64,000 bases of DNA from contig OX393573.1 of NCBI GenBank assembly GCA_947652115.1, positions 960,138-1,024,137 on the forward strand. Reading direction: 5' to 3'. Positions 37,291 to 46,303 of the stretch are shown piece by piece (the first letter of the stretch is position 1; each line of letters begins with the position of its first letter). This DNA is from Blastomussa wellsi. Its lineage: Eukaryota; Cnidaria; Anthozoa; Scleractinia; Plerogyridae. Both the position numbers and the translations under genes were made by a program. The notes below the pieces were generated by a model that was not told the origin of the DNA, searched no databases, and worked only from the letters and a program-made list of their open reading frames with translations.

Positions 37291-38289
37291 ACGCGATGTA
37301 AAGTCGTGTTTAGTCTGTTTCAGCAAATCCTCTGTTCTTTTAGCAGTCAGTCGTCGTCAATTTCTTGCGTTGTTTCCTTTCAATCAATTATCGAAAAAAA
37401 TTATCTGCAAAAAGACAAAAAAGTATATATTAGTGCACTGAAGAGACACAAGAGAATATATATGATCTCATATTCTCTTCAGAGACATAGTTTTGCGGGT
37501 CGTGAACGGAACATTTTCATGTTTCCCTTAGAGGTAGTCCAAATATAAATAGTAAGAGAAATTTGTTCAGCGATCTGCAAACTACCACTGTCTACTAAAA
37601 GTTTTGTTATGCAACGTTTTATCCTGACTCGCTACAATTTTTAAGCTTTCGAGCGGTTAAAAAGATAAGGAGGGTTATATGGAACTTACTAAACCGATCT
37701 TGTGGAGTACAAGCATCGTAACATTTTAAATGCCGGTTATTTGCACTCCACTAAGTTGAACTGTAATAAAATATAACTGATATTCAACGATCGAATCGCA
37801 AGTGACTTTAACCTGCTTTACGACTCAGTCATCAAAATAGTTTACCTTGTGTCAATATGCTTTAAATTTATGAACCTTAGTTGGACTGAGAGATTTTCCT
37901 AAACTGATTACCAATAACGAAAAGCCCAGACTGATGATAATTCGAAGCAAAATACGTGCAAACCGCGCCAAGAGCGGGGAAAACATACAGGCAGTGTAAA
38001 AAGCGCGGAAAACGTAAAGAGGAAATCGTATGTTTTGGTTTTACAGGTTTCTTTTTGTAATTGGCAAATCCAAAAGACATGATTTGATCTGCCATTCATG
38101 ACAGAGCTCCTTTAAAGTTAAGTACACAAGCTGTCCTTTAATTTAAAGTAAATACAAGATATTCTCTAATTTAAAGTAAATTACAGAATGCGTTCTTCAA
38201 GGTAAAGTAAACATGCACAATATATATAAATAGTCTTCAGTTTGAAATGAAGTGTTCATGATATTCTGCTGGAAAACAGTGACACTCAC

Positions 38290-39409
38290 TTATTCCTCAT
38301 CTGAAGATCGGTTTGCTCGACGTCGGTATCCTCGATAACCTCCGTATCCATATTTTCCGTATTTCCCGTATCCCCGGTAATTACCGGGTGATCCGGACTC
38401 GGAGCCAGACCCGGAGCTTGAAGATCCACCCCCATTCCTTCCCTTGCGCTTTCTGTACCGAGGTCGCCACGGTCTGCAATAACACGGCTTTCTGTATGGG
38501 TTGTAGAACGGATCCCTGGTGTATGAAATGAATGATGGTTAGACGCCGGATCTCCTACACATGGGAGGCATGGCGGACTTTTGTCCTGTGGGGCCCATTT
38601 CTCGAATGTCCCGGAAATCAAACCCTGAAGAGTTGTAGCACGGGTCCTTGCTCACAAACCAGTTCATTTTGTTTCGTTACCTCGTGTTTTTTTGTATTAT
38701 TTTAAAAACTATATGATGAACCACCGATCTTGAATGCGAACAGGGCAAACATAAAACAGCTTAACGGTCCCGAAAAGTTTCCGGGACTTTCGAGAAACGG
38801 GCCCTGGCTGGGACACTGCGTTGTGTTCTTGGGAGAGCCACTTTACCCTCAAAGTGCCTCTCTCCACCCAAGCGTATGATATGTACTGAAGAATTGTTGG
38901 GGAAACCTGACAGAATTATGGAGAGTTACATGTGAAGGACTTAGTCGCTTCATGCTACAGAAACCGGAGTTAAGCGCCGGCTTTACTTTTACTACGCTGT
39001 ACCTCCGGCCTCACTGCATTGTGTTCTTTGGCGAGACACACACAGCCACTTGTATTAAGAAGGCACTTGTATGGTTCTTTAGCGGATCCTTAAGATGCAA
39101 AAAGACTTAAAGCGGAAATACCGGTTTCTTTAGCGTGAAAACTATCTAACAAAATTGAAGTATAATTTTCCTACAATTTTCCTATAATTGTCTTGTTTGG
39201 TTCGGCGAAAATTATTGCATCCCCATAACACAAGGTAATTAAAATTTTCTTTCGTCTTTTCGTTACCTGTATAACTCCATTCCAAGCTTTTCCAAAAGAG
39301 AATTCCTTCTCACTGCGTTTGAATCATTTTCTTCTTCAATAGGGGAACCGTTAGTGAAGGCTGTTAACACAACTAAAATCAGAACACAAAGAACAAACGC
39401 GCGCTCCAT
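38290..39409 (-). CDS. Small basic secreted peptide precursor, copy A
   Basis: Family not recognised; clearly paralogous to the gene at 45660. Exons 39409-39267 and 38515-38290 join in phase 2 to 122 residues. Residues 1-21 (MERAFVLCVLILVVLTAFTN) are a signal peptide. The next 27 (acidic EEEND, then RRNSLLEKLGMELYR) look like a pro-segment. Exon 2 encodes DPFYNPYRKPCYCRPWRPRY, a basic RKRKGR stretch, a Gly/Ser linker, then a Gly/Tyr-rich repeat (YGKYGKYGYGGYRGY), RRR and the terminal SSDEE. A splice donor (GTGAGT) directly follows the TAA, so the 3' UTR starts in another exon. Compared with copy B the first exon and C-terminus are conserved and the middle has diverged and expanded. Promoter conserved too. 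Role could be defence peptide, extracellular-matrix/skeletal component or signalling peptide; unproven. Confidence 0.75.
38800..38965 (+). mobile_element. SINE copy in peptide gene A intron
   Basis: GTTGTGTTCTTGGGAGAGCC, CAAAGTGCCTCTCTCCACCC and CATGCTACAGAAACCGGAGT match the family. A second short piece follows at about 39000-39060. Confidence 0.6.
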
Positions 39410-39499
39410 TTTGAAGAGAAATCGGTCTTTGTCGGAATGTCCGTCTTCGAGTGGTCGCGTGATCCAGAAACGATTTCTTTATTTTACCCTTTTCTCCAG

Positions 39500-39507
39500 C
39501 TTATATG
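39500..39507 (-). promoter_or_regulatory. TATA box of peptide gene A
   Basis: CATATAAG on the minus strand, about 90 bp before the ATG, in a block (TTATATTACTTTTTATGTGC, then ATATAAGCT) that is also present before peptide gene B. Confidence 0.65.
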
Positions 39508-40227
39508 CACATAAAAAGTAATATAACCGACTAATATCAAACAACAGCAGATTCATTCAACGGTGGCTTTTTAAAATATTCTGCACCTATGTAAAGGAAT
39601 TAATATCTCGTTTTAATCACACGAGCAATACGGGTCATTATCAATTACAATAAAGATATTATTTTCCCACGCATGAGAGCAACCACCGAAAAATATCGGC
39701 TAAGTGAGGCACAAAAATAAAATTATTCTTGAAAGGAAGAGGATAACGGTTAGGGCAAGGTGGAAATGAAACGGACTATAAACTAAGGACGTACCAGGAC
39801 TTTCTCAAGGGGAGGGGGTGGGGGGGGGTCACACTGTATGTCGCTATGTTGATTCTTTGGGTTCGCGCGTTTTCGCAAACGAATATTGTATGTGGGGGGG
39901 GGGGGGGTGGGGCTACGCCCTTGCTACAAATGTACAGTTTATTTTTGGTTCTTTAAGAAAGGCAAAATCAAAGGTTTTCCGAACAAGTTGTTTTCCTTTA
40001 AGGTCGGTTGTAATTCGCTTCAAATGTTTAGGTTTCGATCGTTTGGGACTCAGTTCGAACGACTTAGTTCAGAAACAAATTTTAAGACGACGAATTTCTA
40101 AGCAAGTAAATTTAATTGGTTTGAAGAATTGTTTTAATATTGAAATTTGACAATCTTGGAGTGAAAGTTAGCGCCAAACGGTACTCAATGGTAAGTGTTA
40201 CGTTTCTTTTTCATTTACGCTGTGTAA

Positions 40228-40397
40228 GGGCCTGATTACATGAGCCAGGCTGGGTTTCTTTGTCGGCTAACCGGGCGGGCCCGGTTATCATGTAATCGCG
40301 AAGTTGATTTTTGTTGCGTTTAACAGAGGTACCGAGATCTCGGTAAACTGAAACAAGTCCGGCTAACCGGGCCAGCCCGGTCCATGTAATCAGGCCC
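40228..40397. mobile_element. PIF/Harbinger-like MITE
   Basis: Ends GGGCCTGATTACATG and CATGTAATCAGGCCC are exact inverted copies and both are flanked by TAA (40225-40227, 40398-40400). TAA duplications with GG-starting ends are typical of PIF/Harbinger elements. 170 bp, noncoding. Confidence 0.8.
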
Positions 40398-40689
40398 TAA
40401 GTATCCGTACATATAGGGGTGATATACACAAACTGTTGTTTGACTCTCAACCGATCTGCTTGTGTGAGACCAAAAGAATACATATCTTTTAACAAGACAG
40501 ATTTTTTGAGACTGTTCAGTTGAAAACACTTAAATCGAAAATTTCCGCTTTGTTTGGAATATGGGGGAATTGTTGACAATGGTTTAGTCTCCACTTCACA
40601 ATAGATCTTCCCTCAAAAAACTCCTTTCCGCCCTGGTATTTATAAGCCTTGTATTAATTTCCTTTGTAAGAGATACCCGGTGGTTTTAT

Positions 40690-40820
40690 AGTTAGAGTGT
40701 TGAACTTCCGATCGAGTGAGGGTCACTGTGCATGTTCGTTCTTGGGCAAGACACTCCCACAGTGTCCCACCCCACCCAGGCGAATTTAATGCTGGGGGTA
40801 GCCCTGCAATGGACCAGGAG
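40690..40820 (+). repeat. SINE fragment
   Basis: Carries GTTCTTGGGCAAGACACTCC and GCTGGGGGTAGCCCTGCAAT, blocks of the dispersed SINE family best seen at 58.8-59.1 kb. Confidence 0.6.
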
Positions 40821-40845
40821 AGCGGTTTTCACTTGAGTGTCGAAA

Positions 40846-41034
40846 GTAATTCTGCGTTTGCTTTGGGTTTGCATTACTTTGTTCAGTGATTGGTTTAAAA
40901 ATCTCGCGCCACTTTTTCAACCAATCAGAAGTAAAACAAAAACCAATCGTGACACGCGCGTGCATGTTTCCCGCGCTTTGTGTCGGCTAGGTGTAATTAC
41001 TTTGAGTTTTTATTGGTTCACTGGATTGTCTCCG
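40846..41034 (+). mobile_element. MITE copy, inverted relative to 35.6 kb
   Basis: Matches 35577-35755 in opposite orientation, including CACTTTTTCAACCAATCAGA and TATTGGTTCACTGGATTGTC. Confidence 0.6.
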
Positions 41035-41811
41035 TTCTTTGTGATTGGCCAAAGTAATTACTTTGGTTTTGGTTTTACGACCCTCATTTGAAACTTGCTC
41101 TATCGGATCCAGTACTAGCGGGGAGTATTGATACCCCTTGTCACTGCTAAGAAAACCGGGATAAGCTCCGGTTTTACTAATGATATGGACCAATTGGCCG
41201 GTGCAGACTTCACCTTAAAAATTTCGCTCGCCGTTTTCCTTCGCGCCGTTCCCCACTAATCGAACGCCTAGAACAGTCTACTCTATTAACCCCCATCACA
41301 GATCACCAAACACTTAAAATTGATAGATTGTGGCGTCTTTTAATTTGTAAAATTGATAATGGAGGGTTATACTCCGAAGTGCTTATGTTGAAACGGCATA
41401 AATCTGATAATATCACTTTTCGCTTTGACAACCCGGCTACCCAGAGCTGATAAACTGTCCACTTTAGCGCCGGGATATACAGTGATTTAACTGGTTGATA
41501 ATGAGTTGCCCGTAATATATTTTACTGCTGAGTCAACAAGGTACAATATCTAAGGATTTGAAGCAAGCTATTAATTTTTTGTATTGAGCTGTTTAATCTA
41601 AAGAAGTGAAGTTGAAATTATAAATTTAAGCTTCACATAATTTTTTGCAGAATTTGGTTTTGAAATGCCTGTAACGAAATAACGATTCGATGTGGGTGGA
41701 ATATTAATTAATTTTACACAAATAAATAAAAAATGAGCGCTCAATTAGTATTTAAAATATTGAAGCGCACAAAGAATTTAACCAAACCCAAACATTCCCA
41801 CACGGAATTTC

Positions 41812-42204
41812 TTGCGCGGAATTTTTTTTGCAACAATACAAGGCATTAGTCTTTCCTTACGAAACAGAAAACCTTTGGGGGTAAACGATATTCATTCTCG
41901 CATTTATCACCTCGATCATTACGTCATGCAAACGTGCGGTGCGTTTATCCGCGGTGTCGGCCGGGCCGAGGCGCGGGCTCTCTCGACCCAGGACCTTCGC
42001 TGGCATTACTGTAAATCCTGCGGTAATTTGTTTAGTAATTCCCATTTTGGGCGTCGATCCTCAAACAAACTAAGCGTTGCACGAGGACTGTCACATGCCA
42101 GCGAAACAGTTCGTCTATGTCAGAAGTACATAATTCCCGAATTTGGTAAATGTTGTACTTCTGTGATGCTTGACCCGGACAGCGTGTCTGACACCTTTGA
42201 TTAG
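41812..42204 (+). other. Unexplained GC-richer island, open on both strands
   Basis: A frame of 130 codons on plus (with a CKSCGNLF CxxC-like run) and a 62-codon frame on minus share this stretch. CpG-containing sequence (GTGTCGGCCGGGCCGAGGCG) stands out from its AT-rich surroundings. There is no upstream Met in frame, no clear splice sites, and no family I recognise. It could be an exon, an old pseudogene or a regulatory island. Confidence 0.25.
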
Positions 42205-45200
42205 CTAGATTGGAAAAAGCCAATTTTCAGCGAAAGTGCTTGCTGTATTTTCGCAGTGAATCCCTGGAATTCACTCGATAATGTCAAATTGATGTTCTTT
42301 GGTTCGCTATTTCAGGCCGATTGCAATGCATAATATTTCGTCAAATTTGAATGGAAGTTGTTATTGTGCCAGCCGATCTTCTTTTCCTTTAAACGTTTAA
42401 GCTTAATTCATAAATTTAATATGGTTCATTAAAATTTATAAGGACGTGTTTGAGTCAGTGTCGAGTATAACGCGACAAATATTTGCGGAGGATGCCTTGC
42501 CACTAAATAAAGGCAAAAGTAGTTCTGCAGATGGGGGTCGTGGTTGCCACTTCACAATAGTTTATTTTGCATAAATGCACTAAAAGTACCTTGAAACACC
42601 AAAGAGATATTTCTGTAACGCTTTCATGTGTTTTAGATGAAGCTTAAAAATATTTTCACATGTATGGTGCTTCATATTTTAGCCGAGCGAATCATCAGTC
42701 AGGTATCAGGCCAAGTGCGAAAGGGGCTTAAGTCTACAGTCACCGAGGGAACTCAACAGTAAGCGCTCTCGGACCCCATAGCTCCTTCCCGGCAAAAAAG
42801 CCGCAGGGCTCAGGGCTATTTAAATTTACGAAGAAAGTTAGGTTAAGGAGAGTTTGCAATTGAGAATCACTGAATCAGTCTCGCTTAAAAAATAAAGGAA
42901 ACCACTATTATCTATCGGCGTTATGGCAACCTATAGATCTGTTGCTAAGAAACCACCAAAAATTCAGGCAAAATGATACCGCTATATTGTCGCTATGGTA
43001 GCCTCTGTTGTTAAGAAACCATCAAATATCCGACTTTTTTCCATCGAATTTTACTTTTAAACCCGCTCCCTCTCAAGAATACCAGTACGTCATAACCTGG
43101 GGGGGGGGGGGGGGGTTGTACTCCCATATATGGGCTATACAGGTGTGTGACGCGGGATAGGGTATGGTTATTTCAGGTTCTCGGTCCTTTAAAAAGTAAG
43201 GTATCATTTTTGTCCTTTTAGCATTGGTCTGGTGTGATTCTCAGATAGAGTACCTAACTTGTATCGTACAAATTTGTAATGCGTAAACGGCAAGCTAAAC
43301 GAAAAAGAAATGGTCTGTTTGATAACTGACCTTACAGGAACGAAATAACCGTTCATAGGGCCTTCTAAGCAAACACCGACCCCAAATTAACCCTCCCCCC
43401 CCCGGGTAAAGAGGCCAGTTCATGCATTCTAAGTGATTTTAGTGACCGCGAAATATCATAGAAGAACTGAAAAGAAACACATGTACAGGAAATTCAAGAA
43501 GAGCATGGTTGGGTTAATCTGGAGAGGATTGAGTATGGATTGCATTAGAAAAAGCTTGAAAAATGTCTTTTGTAATGATCGGAAGTTAGTTTTGTGGCCA
43601 CAGCTTTGTCAACAAAAGAGTAATGCTTTTGCCAATTTGAAGTTTTTCTTTAGAGCTCTTGATTAACGAAAATAAACAGAATTTTCCTAAAATACCGTGA
43701 CCCTAATTCAGGAATATTCCTCTAACCTTTGTACTACGTTAGCATTACCATGGTCTTTGCGTGACATTATCTAGTTACCATGACAACAGAATAACCTTCC
43801 ATTATCGAATTGTCATTAGCATAGTAGGACAGGAAACAGTATGTTTTAAAAATATGTGGAAGTGTTCTGAACATAGCCACCAAAGTAAAGTGGGTCTGAG
43901 CCCCGACAATGGAATTTTTTAACTTTGTGAGACTCGGCTGTATGCTGATTACAATTTGATAACAAAAAATAGGAATTATCGAGCTCGTTTTCAGCACTTG
44001 AAGATAAAACGCATTATACTATTCCATGGTAACCTCTTAATTATGTCATGAAAATGAGCACAGTTGGCCAAGCAATTTTTAAGTATTCGTTTGATAACAT
44101 TATTGCAGCATCAGCCGATGATAAATAGTGGTCAAGTACTCATCCAGCAAGGTATTTAAGCTAGCTATTCTGACGTACATTGGATGTAGTGTGAATATCT
44201 GAGTAAGACGCGGGAATCGAAGAACTAACGTTCCACGATATTTTTGAGCAAAAATAACATTCGGGTGAAGAACAACAGTACTCGGCTAAGAGTATTCTTG
44301 AGTGCAAATACTGAACCATTAAACCTTTAAAATAGTTCACAAAGAATAGGGCTGTTTACTATTTCGATCTATTAAATTGGGGTAAATCCAATCACAAAGG
44401 TCTCTGAAAATCTATTGAACCAATCAAAGCTGGAAAACCCACAGGTGAACAGGTTTGTATGGATTTTAAATTAAGCTGAAATATATCTACTTTTTCCTTT
44501 GTAAAAAGCTGCAGTGAAGTTTGATCCTTATCTGGAGTCCATTTTTGTCCTTTCTTGGGCTTTTGAAAGCCTTGCACGCGATTTTCCTTTCAACGGTCCA
44601 CTAACATAATTTTGTTTTACATATAAAAACAGCCGAGGCAGTTATCTATCTTTTGTCCGAAGATTGAGTGATTTACAATCAGAAACCCATATGGGTTTCT
44701 AATATATTCTAACGGTCTCTGTTGTTTGTACAGTGACAATATGAACACAGTAATGCTTTGAGAGAAATATATCGTCTAGTATTCAGAGGTTACTAAGATA
44801 CGGGTACTAGGCATATCAAAATAGCAAGTAATAATAAGAATCAATAATAATGTTTATAACAAAAATAGCCTACTAAAAAGTATTAAATCTGAAATAAAGC
44901 GTAAAAGTTGGAAATATTAACGTCTACTGTAAATTTCAGTGAATTTTATGTACCAAAGATTCTCCGCAGAATTTCATCACTCCAAATTGATTAGAGTTTT
45001 ATTTGCAAATGGGATCTTTTCCTGCTCGAAACACTTAATTCCCTGCATTTCATAAATTGTGAGAAAATCTTAAGAATGATTGACTGAGGTACCTTTTTCG
45101 TTTCAGGATTTTATTTATTTTAGTTTTAACGAGCTCCAATATCTATCTCCAAAGCATAAAAAGAGCATTTTAAGCAAATATAGCTCGACTTTATTACTCC

Positions 45201-45561
45201 TGTATTAAGTCTAGAAGCAAAAACATTTTCTTGCAAGCTGAGGCGATGGAACTGATTTGCAACGAAAACTATAGAACATTTTTCGCCCAATCTTGACTGA
45301 CTGAATCTTGGCTTTTCCAAATTAGAATTATTTAATTCTGACCAATTCTACAATAATTCTTCTGGCATCTTTTACGTTACTCAACTGATATTATAATTTT
45401 ATTTTTGCTTTCAAGAAATAAACATTTATCTACTTGAAATAAGGGCTCTTGTGAGTAGAAAAACCAGATATTTATTTCATCGCTTCACATCGAAAGTACC
45501 TATGTCACGGAATATGTTGCTTTTTCTAATATTAGATGTTTATATTACTTCTCTTTATGTG

Positions 45562-45569
45562 TATATAAG
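45562..45569 (+). promoter_or_regulatory. TATA box of peptide gene B
   Basis: TATATAAG 91 bp before the ATG, inside a block (TTATATTACTTCTCTTTATG, then TATATAAGCT) matching that of gene A. Confidence 0.7.
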
Positions 45570-45659
45570 CTAAAACACGGCTCACAGTAAAGCCATCTTT
45601 CCTGGATTCGGCGACCACCACTATAAGACGGATATTCCTGTGAATAATTTTCAAAACCC

Positions 45660-46303
45660 ATGGCCGGGCGCGCGTTTGTTCTCTGCATTCTGGTTTTAAT
45701 TGTGTTTACAGCCTTCACTAATGGTTTCCCTATTGAAAAAGAGAATGATCCAAATGCACTGAGAAGGAATGCTCTTTTAGAAAAGCTTGGAATGGAGTTA
45801 CACAGGTAATAGTGAAGTCAATTTTAAAAACCTTATATTAATAGAAAGTAAACTTACAAGGAAATTATCTTCGTAAAAAGTGTTTTTTAGCCTTGTAAAT
45901 AGTTGTATTTATACATCCCGTAGGAAAGTTTAATTTGGAGTGTGTAAGCTCCGGATGGTAAAACTAGATAAAACATTGCTGCTTTAACTGTAGTCAGTGA
46001 TACATCGGATTCAGGAGAGTCCTCAGTGTGAGAGCAAATTGTCTCGCCCAAGAACGCAACGCAATGAGTCCGATCTGAACTAGAACCTAGACCACTCGCT
46101 GGTCAACGCGCCAATCGTGTATTTGACCAATGCATGCCTCTAACAAAACTGATCATTACTTGAATGCTAGGGATCCAAACTACAGCTTGTACAAAAAGTC
46201 GCGTTCCCCGCGGAAACGGAAGACACGTGGCTACCGCAGGCGCAAGGGGTGGAGCTCTGGATACAGCACTGGATACAGCACTTATTCTTCGGACGAGGAG
46301 TAG
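45660..46303 (+). CDS. Small basic secreted peptide precursor, copy B
   Basis: Paralogue of the 38290-39409 gene; family not recognised. Exons 45660-45805 and 46171-46303 join in phase 2 to 92 residues. Residues 1-22 (MAGRAFVLCILVLIVFTAFT) are a signal peptide, then a pro-like segment (EKENDPNALRRNALLEKLGM). Exon 2 encodes DPNYSLYKKS, a strongly basic run (RSPRKRKTRGYRRRKG), GYSTGYSTY and the shared terminal SSDEE. It has no Cys in the mature part, unlike copy A (CYC). TAG is followed at once by a donor (GGTAAGT), as in copy A. A likely third, noncoding exon begins after CGCAG at about 46933. The intron carries a SINE fragment. Dibasic RKRK and RRRK sites could be cleaved by furin-like proteases. 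Confidence 0.78.
46010..46100 (-). repeat. SINE fragment in peptide gene B intron
   Basis: CTCAGTGTGAGAGCAAATTG followed by CCCAAGAACGCAACGCAATG matches the SINE body. Copy A's intron has a related but oppositely placed piece at 38800-38965. Confidence 0.55.

Larger units (their letters stand above)
34170..38289. other. Intergenic stretch of old repeats
   Basis: No gene seen. It holds a C-rich run near 34682-34700, a MITE at 35577-35755, a degenerate CAAG tetranucleotide repeat at about 36023-36117, a short SINE piece near 36440-36500, and the repeat at about 36940-37290 that resembles sequence at 28 kb and at 4.4 and 4.9 kb. Confidence 0.5.
39560..45540. other. Intergenic space between the two head-to-head peptide genes
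   Basis: No confident gene. It contains poly(G) runs near 39815-39830, 39893-39910 and 43100-43117, a Harbinger-like MITE at 40228-40397, SINE pieces at 40690-40820 and 41120-41190, a MITE at 40846-41034, and an unexplained GC-richer island at 41812-42204. Confidence 0.45.
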
